Source: Dromiciops gliroides
Lineage: Eukaryota; Chordata; Mammalia; Microbiotheria; Microbiotheriidae
DNA length: 64,000 bases
Reading direction: 5' to 3'
Assembly: GCF_019393635.1 (NCBI RefSeq)
Contig: NC_057867.1
Coordinates: 65,475,492 to 65,539,491, forward strand
The notes under the pieces are model-generated. The model did not search any database. It saw nothing but the letters and a program-made list of their open reading frames with translations, and was not told the DNA's origin. Below are positions 43,075 through 54,220 of the stretch, in pieces; the first letter of the stretch is position 1; each line of letters starts with the position of its first letter. Both the position numbers and the translations under genes were made by a program.

Positions 43075-43400
43075 AAAACTTGGGGGACAATGAGAGTTAT
43101 CTTCAAATATCTGAAGACCTGTCACATAGAAGAGGGATTAGCCTTGTTCTGCCCGGCCCCATCAGAGAAAACTCCAAGCAGTTGTAAGGAAAAGTCATAA
43201 GGAAAGAGGCGGATTTTGGCTTGCCATAGAGGAACAACTTCCTACCAAGTAGAAGCGGCACAGCTACCTCAGGGTAGTGAGCTCGCTGTCACTGTAAGTC
43301 TTCAAGCAGAGAGTCTAGGTGACCACTTGTTGGGGATTTCACAGAGGAGGTTCTCGTTACCCATGGGAAGGACTAGATGTAGTCCATTCTGGCTAAAAGG
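43075..43400 (+). mobile_element. CR1/L3-type LINE 3' region, + strand
   Basis: ATCTTCAAATATCTGAAGAC, GAACAACTTCCTACCAAGTA, GTAAGTCTTCAAGCAGAGAG, GGTGACCACTTGTTGGGGAT: the classical CR1/L3 3' end before its terminal repeats. Confidence 0.75.
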
Positions 43401-43573
43401 GGCTGGGATTTTTCCTGGGCCAGTAGGCCATTGCAGGCCAATGGTGGTACTGGCTAGTATGGACGGTGATGGAGAGAAAGGAACTGAGGACATTTAAAGG
43501 ACCAAGAGTGCTCTTCTGGCTTGTTGACTGCTGGAACTTGTTTTAAGGAAGCCATTGCACAATGAGATTTGGG

Positions 43574-43734
43574 GGGCGGCTAGGTGGCGCAGTGCATAAA
43601 GCACTGGCCCTGGATTCAGGAGTACCTGAGTTCAAATCCGTCCTCAGACACTTAACATTTACAAGCTGTGTGACCCTGGGCAAGTCACTTAACCCCAATT
43701 GCCTCACTAAAAAAAAAAGCAACAAAAAAAAACC
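43574..43734 (+). mobile_element. Short marsupial SINE, + strand
   Basis: Full length; perfect 13-bp target-site duplication AATGAGATTTGGG (43561-43573, 43735-43747). Confidence 0.95.
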
Positions 43735-43989
43735 AATGAGATTTGGGACAGAGCAGGAATCTAGTCGTATCTTTCCCTCCTCTTTGCTTTGGGTTCAGAT
43801 GTTCAGGATGCAGGATCTTGGGCTCCTATTCATCTTTGTGAGTGATGAAGCTTGATCCTTTCAATATTCACTTACCTCAGAAAAGTTTTCTTCATTAACC
43901 CAGAACTACCATTCACCAGTCACCCATAACATCTGACTAATCCAGCCTTCCCCATAACAAGTATCACTGTTATTAACATATAGGGAGAC

Positions 43990-44150
43990 TCTTCAGTACA
44001 GCAGGGTGAGACTGGGAATCAGGAACCCTGACTTCCCATCTTGGCTCTATCACTGTGACCTTGGACAAGTCACCTTACTTTCTGGGGTTCGGTGTCCTTA
44101 TGGGAGATCATGTTTCAGCTCCCTTTCAGCTCTGACATTCTATGATTTGT
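43990..44150 (+). mobile_element. MIR3-like, + strand
   Basis: GTGACCTTGGACAAGTCACC, AGCTCCCTTTCAGCTCTGAC, ATTCTATGATTTG. Confidence 0.7.
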
Positions 44151-44500
44151 TGACCAGCTGCTTTATGAAGCCTGTGAATACCCTCTTGTGATTCCTTTGC
44201 CTTCTAGCATGTTATGTGACAGTAAAAATCGATTGGGCCCTGGCACCATTTACATTATTAAATTTTCTGTGACTACTCCCCACACTTTGGAAAGCCTCGA
44301 GGGTCACAGGGCTGTGTAGTGCATTGAGAAGATCGCTTAGTGTTGGTTCCATTTCATGTGTGTGGTCTTTCAGCCCTCGATCAGGAACCTCTCATTATAA
44401 TATTGTTTCTATGGCTGCAAGTTTTATCATGTCTGTTCAGAATGGAAACCAATGAAAACAAAATGGCAAGTGGATGTAGTTTTTTAACCCATATATTTAG
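44150..44500. other. Unique intron DNA
   Basis: No recognisable element. Confidence 0.4.
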
Positions 44501-44504
44501 AATC

Positions 44505-44720
44505 ATAGATTCAGAAAATGTCAGAATCTGGAGGGACCTTAGAGTATGGAACGGCAGAACCCAGAGAGAAGCTAGAACATGAAGTGTCAGGGAATGACCT
44601 TAGAACAGGGAATATCAGAAAGAACAGAGAGAAGGGATCCTCTGCCAACTTGCTGATTTCACAAGGCCAAGAAAAAGGAGAGGGACTTGTCTAGTGACAC
44701 AATATCAGTTAGTTGGTGAG
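44505..44720 (-). mobile_element. MIR3-like with expanded tail, minus strand
   Basis: Reversed tail units AATGTCAGAATCTGGAGGGA, CCTTAGAGTATGGAACGGC, GAAGTGTCAGGGAATGACC and CTTAGAACAGGGAATATCAG, then GAGAGGGACTTGTCTAGTG. Confidence 0.65.
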
Positions 44721-45495
44721 AGAACCCACACCTTCTGTCCAGCCCTTAACGAATTTCTAAGCTGCTCTTTTCCCCCAGAAACAGAAAGGTCTTTATCCAG
44801 GATACTGGGCTCAAGCTCGGAAATAGCCCTGATAAAAGTCTTGCGTATATACAGAATAGGGATAGAATCCTGCTCCTCATTATCTCAAGAGTCTCTCTAT
44901 TACAGCATCTTTATTTGTCATGTTACTTTGAAATCTGTCTCATGAGGACCTAAACATTAGCAGGGTGGGGGCTTCTTCAACCTTGTTAAACTCACAAGCC
45001 CAGGCCAGGCCTGAGTCTCCATCATTCACCTGGTGCACCGTCTCCCAGGGCCCATTTGGTCTGATGATGCTGAGGAAAGTTCAGAGCTGGGTCAGAGCAG
45101 GGCAGGCTGAGGCCACGGGGCACGCGCTCCCTAGGCCATTCCATCACACCCACGTCGTAACTTATCCTCTGCGTCACAGGCCCGAATTTCATCACAGAAC
45201 CATGGGCCCCAGCATGCCCAGTCATTGGCATAACTGTCTGCTTCTTGTGGGCCAAGAGTTTGGCTCCAGGTGAGGGTGGAGTGAGGAGGAGAACCAGCAG
45301 GAGGGCAAATGTGGGCTCTTCTCCATCTTGCCCACTCTGAGGCACGGAATGCAGGAAGCAACTGAGGCGATGAGTTGGCTTGACTGGGAAATGGCAGCGA
45401 CTTATGGTGGGAGTGCCTGGCATTGGGAGGAAAGTACCTTTGAAAACTTCCAGTGCTACAGAAAGGGGAATTATTCATGAGTTCTCCCAACACTT
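44720..45495. other. Unique intron DNA
   Basis: No repeat family or coding signal recognised. Confidence 0.4.
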
Positions 45496-45645
45496 TAGGA
45501 AGTAAATGCTGAGAATAATATGATCCCCATTTTCAGATTCCCATCTGAAACTCAGAAGGTCAAATGACTTGCCCATAGTCACACCTTGAGTACGTATCAG
45601 ACTCAGGATTATGACTCCAAGTCTGGCATCCTGATTCCACAATAA
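45495..45645 (-). mobile_element. MIR, minus strand
   Basis: TGATCCCCATTTTCAGATTC, AAATGACTTGCCCATAGTCA. Confidence 0.65.
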
Positions 45646-45729
45646 CTATGCCTCCCTAGATAGCACTAAGCAGTCAAAGTGGGTGGTCCTAATGCCAATA
45701 GCAGTAGTCCACATTGATGTCACCTGTGA

Positions 45730-45850
45730 AGATATACAGAGTGTTATCTCCATTTGCCAGGGGAGGTTCCAAGAAGAGGTGACTTGCTCAGGGTGACACA
45801 GTGAGTCCGTGTCAGAGCCAAGATGCAAATCCAGGACCCTGGCCTCCATA
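45730..45850 (-). mobile_element. MIR, minus strand
   Basis: GTTATCTCCATTTGCCAGGG, GGTGACTTGCTCAGGGTGAC, ACAGTGAGTCCGTGTCAG. Confidence 0.65.
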
Positions 45851-46290
45851 CCAGACCCTAGGACCCAGCTCAGGCAAGCTGTTCTCAGGAGCAGGTGTGG
45901 CTCCCTTGGGAACTGGAAAATCCTTCTCTCCAGGAGGCCCTAGGAGGAGATTGACACGGGGAAAGTGAAATGCTTCTGCTAGCTTTGAGGTGCTCCGTGT
46001 TTAAAATAGGAGAGGATGAACATTGGTTCCAAATAGCATGAGTGCTGGTGGGAACAGGAGCAGGATATTAGCAGTGGGCAGGCCTCCTGAAAGGCAAGGC
46101 TGGGGCTGCCAGGTGAGAAAGGGGCCAGAGGGAGTGCCTCTATTTTGAGCAGTGATAAAACTCCACTTCTCCCTCACCTGGATCTGAGGGGAGAGATGTG
46201 ACTTCGACGGCAGTTTAAGAGAGTCATGATGCCTGCTTTCGGTGGATCTGCTGTGGGAGATGCATGAAAAGACCATAGATTAAGAGGCCA
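45850..46290. other. Unique intron DNA
   Basis: No recognisable element. Confidence 0.4.
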
Positions 46291-46440
46291 GGGATCCCAT
46301 AGAGGCCATTGAGGCCAACCTTATTTTACAGAGAAGGAAACTGAGGCCCAAAGAGAGGAAAGAACTTGTCTTAAATGGCAGAACCTGGATTCAAACTCAG
46401 GTCTTGTGAGTTCAAATCCAGCACTTTTTCAATGGCACCA
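46290..46440 (-). mobile_element. MIR3-like, minus strand
   Basis: GAGGCCATTGAGGCCAACCT, GAAGGAAACTGAGGCCCAAA, ACTCAGGTCTTGTGAG. Confidence 0.7.
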
Positions 46441-46454
46441 ATGGCACCAAGAGA

Positions 46455-47665
46455 TCATAGGACTTAGGGATCTTCAAACATGGAATGCCACAGATGAGAG
46501 GGACCCAGAGAATGACCAACCTTAAGGGAGGGTTTAGAATAGAGAGAATATCAGAACAAGGAGGGACCTCAGATTACAGAGATTTTCAGAGCTGGGAGGG
46601 CTCTTGGAACAGAGGTGGTCAAAACTTGGAGACCAAGAACACGGAACACCAGAACTGGAAGGGACCTTGAGGGAACACAGAATACCAGAACTGGAACAGA
46701 TCTTAGAAATCATCAAATCCAGACTTCTCATGTTACTGAGGTCTAGAGAAGGGAAACAGCTTGGCCAGGTTCACACAGATACAGACATGCCCTGGAGATA
46801 TTGTGGGTTTGGTTCCGGACCACCATAATAAAGCGAATATTACAATAAAGCCAGTCATAAGAAGTTTTTGGTTTCCTGCTGTATATAAAAGTTAGGTTTA
46901 TGCTACACTACGGTCTATTAAGTGTGCAATAGTATCATATCTGAAAAACAATGTACCTACCTTAATTAAAAATACTTTATTGCTAAAAAAAATGCTAGCC
47001 AGCATGTGAGCCATCAGTGAGTCATAATCTTTTTGCTGGTGGAGGATCCTGCCTTGATATCAGTGGCTCTGACTGATCGGACTGGTGGTTGCTAAAGGTT
47101 GGGGTGACTGTGGCAATTTCTTAAAATAAAACAAGGAAGTTTGCCAAATCAATGGACTCTTCCTTTCATTTGAACACTTACAGGCCATTGTAGGGTTATT
47201 CATTGGCCTAATTTCAACATTGTTGTGTCTCGGGGAATAGGGAGGCCCGAGGACAGAGAGAGAGATGGTGGCACGGTCAGAACACATACATGTATCGATT
47301 AAGTTTGCCATCTCATATGGGCCCAGTCCATGACTCCCCAAAACAATTACAAGAGTAACATCAAAGATAACTGATCACAGATCACCATAAAAGGTATGAT
47401 AATAATGGGAAAACTTTGAAATATTGCGAGAATTACCAAATTGTGACCTAGAGACACGATATGCTATTGGAAAAATGACTCCGATAGATTTGCTCAGCAC
47501 AGGGTTGCCACAAACCTTCAGTTTGCAAAAAAAAAAAAAACCAATCCCAAACATACCCAAAAAACCCCACAGTATCTGTAATCCGCAATAAAGTGAAGTG
47601 CAATAAAACAAGGTACAGGACAAGAACTCACGATATTTGTAGGTCTGTGCTCTTTCCCCTATGCC
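46455..47665 (-). mobile_element. MIR3-like with expanded tail, split by Tigger1-like
   Basis: 46460-46720 holds about seven reversed tail units (such as GAACACCAGAACTGGAAGGG, ACCTTGAGGGAACACAGAAT). The body GAGGTCTAGAGAAGGG and CCAGGTTCACACAGATA follows, then the DNA transposon, then AACTCACGATATTTGTAGG and CTGTGCTCTTTCCCC. Confidence 0.7.
46782..47615. mobile_element. Tigger1-like DNA transposon, internally deleted
   Basis: The left end CAGACATGCCCTGGAGATAT follows a TA target. Interior TATTGTGGGTTTGGTTCCGG, TCATAATCTTTTTGCTGGTG and CAATTTCTTAAAATAAAACA match Tigger1. Near 47130 the sequence jumps to the other end (AGGCCATTGTAGGGTTATTC, AATATTGCGAGAATTACC, CAATAAAGTGAAGTGCAATA). The transposase gene is missing, so about 0.83 kb of an expected 2.4 kb remains: a non-autonomous copy. 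The right terminus lacks its last few bases. Confidence 0.85.
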
Positions 47666-47839
47666 AATCTACTTTCTCCTTCCTCTGGGCAGGAGAAGTG
47701 ACACTGGATAGCCAGCCTGCCACTTACAAGTCTCATTTATTACCATTCTTATGCATATTTCAATCTAATTTCATTGACTCCATCCTAACTGCCAACCGTA
47801 AAGATCCCTTGCTTGGTACATCTTTCTTGACATTTCCCT

Positions 47840-47975
47840 AGACACCTTATTTTACAAGTGAAGAAACCAAGGCACCAAAAGTTTCTTAAGATCACATGAC
47901 TAAAGCCAGACTAGAACTCAGCTCTTGTCACTCCTGAGTTTCATGCTTGCCCTGTAGTCTATACCACCTGCTTTC
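47840..47975 (-). mobile_element. MIR, minus strand
   Basis: TTATTTTACAAGTGAAGAAA, AAGATCACATGACTAAAGCC, AACTCAGCTCTTG. Confidence 0.6.
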
Positions 47976-48680
47976 TTATTTTAGCCTTTGAATGGATCTT
48001 CCATCTAACCTCTAATAAATGCAGGCCTATAGTGACTAGGTGCTTAGTAAAGACTCACAGATGAATGAGTCTCCTGACGGTGACTCTCTCGATATTCTAC
48101 CTCCCCCAGAGTCCCACAGCCCATCTGGAAGGTCATGGTCACCTGTTCCCAGGCCCCAAACTCTTCTGGGAAGTATATGACAGTCCTGTCATGTGTCCCA
48201 GAGTTCAAAGACACAGGGTTCTCAGGCACAGAGTCGAACTTATGCATGGATGGCAGACAAAGGGTGACATGAGGGATACCAGAAGGTCTAACCCCCTTGC
48301 CCCCCAATCTTTCTCTGCCCCTCAGTAAACAATTCCAAGGTTCGTGTTGGAACTCACATGTGTTACAGCAGATGGTGACATTAACCCTTTGACATCCATT
48401 ATGACAGGAGCACAGAATCCAAGATCAGGTTAGCTCCCTGAGGAGATGGAACACAGGCCAGCTCCACTGGGAGAGACAAGAAGAGGGAAAATGGGGTGTT
48501 GTTGGGGAAGGCAAGTCTGGGTGGAACATCAAACCAGGAGAGAGGTTGGCACAAATTACTACACTACCAAGAGGAAAGTGAGAGAGACAAAGGACAAGTG
48601 AGAGCAAGGTGGGCTGGGGGTTCCAAGGAACAAGGGATGGATCACTTCCAGTGAGGAGCTGGGCCTCATTGTATGCTGTG
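47975..48680. other. Unique intron DNA
   Basis: No recognisable element. Confidence 0.4.
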
Positions 48681-48830
48681 TGGTCTAGCGATAAGAACAT
48701 TTGACCTAGAGTCAGGAGAGCTGGATCTCATGTGACCTGAAGCTAGGTCTGGGCCTCAGTTTCCTGAAAAACAAGAGGGGTGAACTAGATAATTCCTAAG
48801 CTTCCCTTCCATCTCTAATATTTTGTTAGA
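48680..48830 (+). mobile_element. MIR3-like, + strand
   Basis: GTGGTCTAGCGATAAGAACA, GGGCCTCAGTTTCCTGAAAA, TGAACTAGATAATTCCTAAG. Confidence 0.7.
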
Positions 48831-48915
48831 GTAGTATGATATAAAGCTGGAAAAGTGTTGGGGGTGAACTGCAGACAGTAGAGGGATGTAGGGTAGAAAA
48901 CTTCCATAATCGGAG

Positions 48916-48971
48916 GTGTGTGTGTGTGTGTGTGCGCACGCGTGCGTGTGTACACACGTGTGCGTGCACAC
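48916..48971. repeat. (GT)n with CGCACGCGTG core
   Basis: GT run, then GCGCACGCGTGCGTGTGTAC and ACACGTGTGCGTGCACAC: alternating purine-pyrimidine, self-complementary in places. Confidence 0.9.
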
Positions 48972-49310
48972 TGTGGAGAAATGACTCAAGTGGCACCTAC
49001 AGATTGGAATGGATTGGACTGGAGGAGAGGAGACAGGGGATGGAGGAACAGCTGGGGAGGCTCTAGTCTAGGCAGCTGCCTGTGTCCCTCAGCTGTTTTG
49101 CCTTAGGATTACTCCTCCCTAGATAGTTGATGTTCCTCTTCCTTGTTCCTCTCTACCCTTAGGTCACTGATCAGGAATGTTGAGTTGGGTGGAGAGTGTA
49201 GACAGAATGAGTGAAGACCCATGTGGTGTATCTCCCTGCATGCCCCTGACATGGGGCTGAAATTGAAACGCCTTCCTCTGGGTTAAGGCACGATGCTGTT
49301 CCCACACAGC
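48971..49310. other. Unique intron DNA
   Basis: No recognisable element. Confidence 0.4.
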
Positions 49311-49525
49311 ATGCTGGTCTGGAGAGACTGTTGGACTGGAGATCGGGTGCTAACCCTGCCTCTACCACTTATTAGCTGTGCCACCTTGAGGAAGCCTCTT
49401 GACCTCTCTAGACCTCAGTTATCTTGTCTGGAAAATGGGGAGAAACATTATCATCCTACAGCTTACTCCACAAAGCTCTTTGGCACTTATGGCAGTGCTG
49501 TAGCAATCTGCACTATCATTAGTCC
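49310..49525 (+). mobile_element. MIR, nearly full, + strand
   Basis: CTACCACTTATTAGCTGTGC, CCTCAGTTATCTTGTCTGGA, AAAGCTCTTTGGCACTTATG. Confidence 0.75.
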
Positions 49526-49622
49526 ATCAGTGCCTACTAACCCATTAACACAGATTGGTTTCTCAGATTAGCCAGCTGTCACCCTGGCAAACAGACCGTA
49601 CAGCCCTGAGGAGTTAAAAACA

Positions 49623-49710
49623 TCAGTCAATCAATCAACAAGTGTTTATGGCTCACATAATGTACACCCAGCTCTGTGCTAGCCTAGGTCCTGGAGGAGG
49701 AAGGGGAAGG
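49623..49710 (-). mobile_element. L2 LINE 3' end, minus strand
   Basis: CAGTCAATCAATCAACAAGT, AGCTCTGTGCTAGCCTAGG. Confidence 0.65.
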
Positions 49711-49714
49711 GAGA

Positions 49715-49800
49715 CAGTGACCTTGGACAAGTCACTTCCCTTCCTGGGTCTCTTTTGTCTCATATTTCTTCCTCCATCTAGGGTAGGCTAGATGCCCTGG
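49715..49800 (+). mobile_element. MIR3-like fragment, + strand
   Basis: GTGACCTTGGACAAGTCACT, GGCTAGATGCCCTGG. Confidence 0.6.
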
Positions 49801-50425
49801 TAAAATCAGGTGGTGCCTCCTTATCCTCACGCTTCCAGGGCAACAGAAGGGCCAGAGATCCTGGCCCTCGCTGGGAGTCTGGAGGGCTCAGCTTCTAACG
49901 TTGGCTTTTCATCCCATCCCTCTGTGAGGTCTTAGGCCAGCTACCCAGTGTCCCCTAAGTCTGTAAACCGGAAGAGGGGAGAATGTAGGTGAGATGATTG
50001 GAGATCCTTGGCACGCAACCTCTGGTAAATTCAGGTCATCGTGATTATGGGGTGGGAAGGTTGGATGTCGAAGTACAATTAGTATAATTATAAATAATAA
50101 GGAACACAAGAGCCAGCAGTGGCAGAGGCCCATTCCTGGGCCTGCTCTCAAGCCAAGGCAGGCCCCAGGGGGTTCAACAGCCCTATAAGACCCCCCACGC
50201 TAGCCACCTAAAAAGAGTAGAAAAGGGATTTCTTCACCTTCTGCTCTGGGCCTTGGGGTTACACCCAAACCCCAAAAGCCATGGCAGCCCATTGGAGAGC
50301 TCCTGGACAGTAGTATTCACTCGCTTTCTCTGCAGGACAAGCTCAGTATATGCATTGGCCCCAAAGCTCATGCCCACTTTGCCCTCCCCCTACCCCCAAT
50401 GGAAGCCTAGAATCTCCACCATTTC
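49800..50425. other. Unique intron DNA
   Basis: A possible diverged MIR at 49880-50000; otherwise nothing recognised. Confidence 0.4.
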
Positions 50426-50755
50426 CGGTGCCAGGGCTGGGAGGAACCTTAGAACACAGAATGGAGAACATTAGAGTTGAAAGAAATATTGGCACGTGGC
50501 ATGTTCAAGCCAGATCAGGACCTTAGAACATTGAACCTCAAATGCCTGAGCTGGGAGGGTCCTTAGAACAGAGAAGATGAGACCTGAAAGGGGTCTTAGA
50601 ACCTGGAATGTCAGGATTGGGAGGGAGCTTAGAGATAGGAATGACCAGAGATCCCAGAACGTTAAAACAGGGACTTCTAAGATCAAGGCCTCGTTTTACA
50701 GATGAGGAAGTTGAGACCTAGAGAAGGGAAGGGATGTATCCAAAGTCACCCACCT
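50425..50755 (-). mobile_element. MIR3-like with about seven tail units, minus strand
   Basis: GCTGGGAGGAACCTTAGAAC, GAGCTGGGAGGGTCCTTAGA, CTTAGAACCTGGAATGTCAG and related units, then TTTTACAGATGAGGAAGTTG, GAGACCTAGAG. Confidence 0.8.
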
Positions 50756-50834
50756 CTACCAGTCAATCATTGAATCAATCTCTGCTCCTTAGAGGGGCCC
50801 ATAGCCAGTGTGTGCATATAATAAATTTAAGGGA

Positions 50835-51130
50835 ATTGAGGGGGGTGGGGCATGAGCTGACTTTGGAAGAGAGCAGGCGATTATTCCAAGAGGTGGAAGT
50901 AAGGAGGCACAGAGGTGGGTGATGGGAAATGGTGCAAGAGGAAGAATAAGAAGCAAGCATGACTGGACCAGTAAGGACAGGAAGGGTATTCGTGCAGAAC
51001 AGGGTTGAAAAGGTGGTTTGGGAACCAGGTGATGAAGAGCCTTCAAAAGCCAAACAGTCAAATTCATATTTGATCCTACAGGCAATAGGGAGCTATGGCA
51101 GTTTCTTGAGTGATAGGCCTTGAGGCAGGT
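50835..51130 (-). mobile_element. L2 LINE fragment, minus strand
   Basis: GAAGAGCCTTCAAAAGCCAA, ATATTTGATCCTACAGGCAA, TAGGGAGCTATGGCAGTTTC. Confidence 0.7.
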
Positions 51131-51357
51131 CTATAGCTCCCATCTTATCTTTTCCCAAGATGCTTTGTGGCCCTCTTGGTGCTCATTGCCACCATTAGCC
51201 TAGAGTAGGCAAGCTAGGAAAGAGCCTTTACCTCCCGTGCCTGTCAGCCTCTCCCCAGCTGGCGGGAGGCTGAGCCCTGGCAACTAGCAGGACAGAGAAG
51301 GCTCCCCTCTGCACAATACTCCCCAGCCATGGTCCTTGGCTCCCAGCCACCCTATCC

Positions 51358-51361
<4 letters not shown>

Positions 51362-51437
<76 letters not shown>
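51362..51437. repeat. (TC)n(AC)n microsatellite
   Basis: About 19 TC units running directly into about 17 AC units. Confidence 0.95.
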
Positions 51438-51438
<1 letters not shown>

Positions 51439-51845
51439 TTCCCCTTCAATCTGGGTGTACATGAGGCAGCAGTGGGTTTCACAAGGTCTCCTCAAGATTG
51501 TAGGCAGTGGGCCTAGGAGTCTGATTAAGGAGGTTGCTGCTTCCCTTCCCGGGTCCTGCTGCCTCTCAGGCTCATTCCTCTCCTGGCCTGCCCCCAGCTT
51601 CTCCCCACCCTACTCCATGCCCATCTTATCTCTGGCCTCCATCTTCGACCTCTTTGTTCTCTTCTTCCTTCTCCTGGAGGCTCCTGAGGGAAGAGCCACC
51701 TTGCATAGAGCACAGACATGCCTGGAACATCTCTTTCATCATCATCAGGATCCTTGTGGCTGGCACCGATATATCCAGAATAAATTCAGGTTTATAAGCA
51801 GAGCTTTATATTGACAGCCATGTGAGAGATGGGCATGCTAGAGGT
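51437..51845. other. Unique intron DNA
   Basis: No recognisable element. Confidence 0.4.
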
Positions 51846-51995
51846 CAGAGGTCTTCTCATCCCCTCTTTCTCAAATGAGGCAACAGAGGCTCAGGGAATT
51901 GAAGCGACAACGTATTCATGGTCACCCAGTTAGTAAGGGTCAGAGGCAGGATCTGAGCCCGGTCTCTCCTAACTCCACGTCTGGCAGCACTCAAG
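51845..51995 (-). mobile_element. MIR, minus strand
   Basis: AAATGAGGCAACAGAGGCTC, GGTCACCCAGTTAGTAAGGG, GGATCTGAGCCCGGTCTCTC. Confidence 0.7.
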
Positions 51996-52324
51996 AATAT
52001 TTGAGCAGGATATAGGGTGAAGGATGTAAAACAGTCGATCCAGAAGGCCCATGGGACAGTTAATAATTGAACTTCAAGGAACTTTTCTTTGTTCAATGGG
52101 CTGACTACTATGGCCAGAGAATTCCTTACAAGGTGGTGACGGACCAATTCACTGGTAACCAAGTCTTCCTAGCTTGGCTGGGCCTCAGACAACAGAGTCA
52201 CCACCATCCTTTGGGAATCCATTGGCTGGGAAGAAACTGGCAGAGCCCTTCCTGGGCACCTCCACCCCATGATGAGGCTCTGGGGGAGGATGTGTGGAAG
52301 GGACCCAGGGCTCCAGAATGGTGG

Positions 52325-52450
52325 AGCTCAGAGGATTATAAATGAGGAAACCAAGGTTCACACAGGGGGAATGCTGGCCAAGGTTAATGCAGGGAGCAGG
52401 AAGTCAACAAGGGATTTGAACTGGGATCTCCTAAGTCCAAGTTCACCACT
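52325..52450 (-). mobile_element. MIR, minus strand, diverged
   Basis: ATAAATGAGGAAACCAAGGT, GGATTTGAACTGGGATCTCC. Confidence 0.55.
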
Positions 52451-53010
52451 TTGTAGGGACAATAGCATCCTCACCACACAGGTGGGATGTAGTGGGCAGT
52501 AGGAGTCCTGTGTCCTTTCAGCCTGCTGGCTGGCTTCTTCTTGACCCTGTCTCTACAGTCAGGTGTTCCCTTGGGAGCAAGAAGCCGGCGATGTGTCCTG
52601 TCCTCTTCCCATCGAGTAGTTCCCTGCCGGCCTCCGTTTGTTTGCTGGTATTTTCAGATTTCTGACACTGCCCCCCCACCCCCTGCTGCCTCTGCCACCC
52701 CAACCCATGAGTCAGCGCCCAAGAATGTGCTTGTTAAGCCTCCCCGACTAGTGCATGTGTGGTTTTTCATGTGAAATCAAAGCTTGAGAATGTTGTCGAA
52801 GTACTCCTTCCGTTGGGGGGTGGGGGAAGGAAGCCCAGCTGGGGACCTGGGCCTCTAGGGCTCTGTGCGGTTATCTCTCTCCATCTGGTCTTCCTCTTCC
52901 CGGGACTCCTCCATCCGATGGCCACATGAGAGCCTTCCCTCTATCCTGAGGAACTCGGCTCAGCTCAGCTCTGGAGGGAAAGCACTGGATGGATTACAGG
53001 GAAGTTCTCA
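52450..53010. other. Repeat-free island with AP-1/MAF-type site
   Basis: TGAGTCAGC at 52708-52716 fits an AP-1 or half-MARE site, within about 0.5 kb lacking interspersed repeats. Function is inference. Confidence 0.3.
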
Positions 53011-53175
53011 AGAGCGCAGTGTGGTGGAAAGAGCCCAGGACTGATTGGAGTTGAATCCCAGGCTCTGCTACTTCCTAACAAGACTGTCCCCTCCCTGGGC
53101 CTCAGTGTCCTCAGCTAGAAAATGAGGCCAGTGGACTAGGTGATCGCTGGGACCATTACCAGAGCTCTAAGGCCA
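53010..53175 (+). mobile_element. MIR3-like, + strand
   Basis: GTGTGGTGGAAAGAGCCCAG, GGGCCTCAGTGTCCTCAGCT, GGACTAGGTGATCGCTGGG. Confidence 0.7.
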
Positions 53176-53384
53176 ACAGCCCATGGTGCTTCCAAGAGGT
53201 CAGATGAGTTGGTCTTGTGGGTGGTCAAGATTCCCCAGGTTAGCTGTTCTTACAAGTATCTTCCCAAGGAGGGTGAGCTTTTTAGCTGATTGACCTGTGC
53301 CTCCCATGAGCCTTTTCCCTTTGTTTTAAGCATTAAGGCCTCCTCCTATGATTTATCCAGCCCTATCTGTACCTCCAGCCATAG

Positions 53385-53515
53385 GACTGATCATAGGATT
53401 TCCAGGTACTTAGAGTTTATTGAACCCAGCCCCCCATTTTACAGTTGGGGATACTGAGACCCAGAAGAGCTAGTCCAACTCACCCAGATCGTAAGGAATT
53501 TGAAGGTAAGGTTGG
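53385..53515 (-). mobile_element. MIR3-like, minus strand
   Basis: CAGCCCCCCATTTTACAGTT, GATACTGAGACCCAGAAGAG. Confidence 0.65.
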
Positions 53516-53930
53516 ATGCCAAATGTGAGCTCTTCCTACTACCCTCTCCCCTCCCCCCTCCCCTTTTTTATCCCTTCCCACCCCCAATCCCCTTCAGCAG
53601 TCATATACCTTAGAGTCCTAGCTATGAGGCAAAGATGAGATGGATTAATGGCAACAGAAACCTGCCCAGCACTCCCTTGGGTCCAGCAGGATGAATGTTG
53701 GGCTATAGAAAGACAGGACTGGTGCATTATGGGGCCTAGGAGAAATCTGGACAGATAGCAGGATGGAAAGAGGCAGTCTGTCAAGATGGGGGCCAGTCTG
53801 TTTGGCTGTGGGACAGAGCAAGGCCAAGGTCTAAAAGATAAGTGGGTGGCCAAGGAGGAAGGCAGAGAAGGCAGAACCAAGGCTGACAGCAAGTTAAGGA
53901 CCAGCAATGCCCGATTAAATACAAATACAG
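53515..53930. other. Unique intron DNA
   Basis: Pyrimidine-rich at 53535-53590; otherwise nothing recognised. Confidence 0.4.
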
Positions 53931-54000
53931 TAACAAGCTTGTATTAGGCTCCTACTATATACAGAGCACTGTGCTCAACACTGGCAGAGATAGAAAGCTT

Positions 54001-54220
54001 GTTGTCATTCACTCGTTTTTGGTTGTATCTGACTCTCCATGACCCCATTTGGGGTTCTCTTGGCAAAGATACCAGAATGGTTGGCCATTCCCTCCTCCAG
54101 CTCATTTTACAGATGAGGAAACTGAGGCAAACAGGGTGAAGTGACTTGCCCAGGATCATGCAGCTAGTTTCCGAGGCCAGATTTGAACTCAGATCTTCCT
54201 GACTCCAGGCCTAGCTGCCC
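54001..54220 (-). mobile_element. Mar1 SINE, minus strand, nested in L2
   Basis: Reversed RTE-type tail (GTTGTATCTGACTCTCCATG, ACCCCATTTGGGGTTCTCTT), CORE and head. Target-site duplication ATAGAAAGCTT / ATAGAAAACTT (53990-54000, 54221-54231). Confidence 0.9.
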
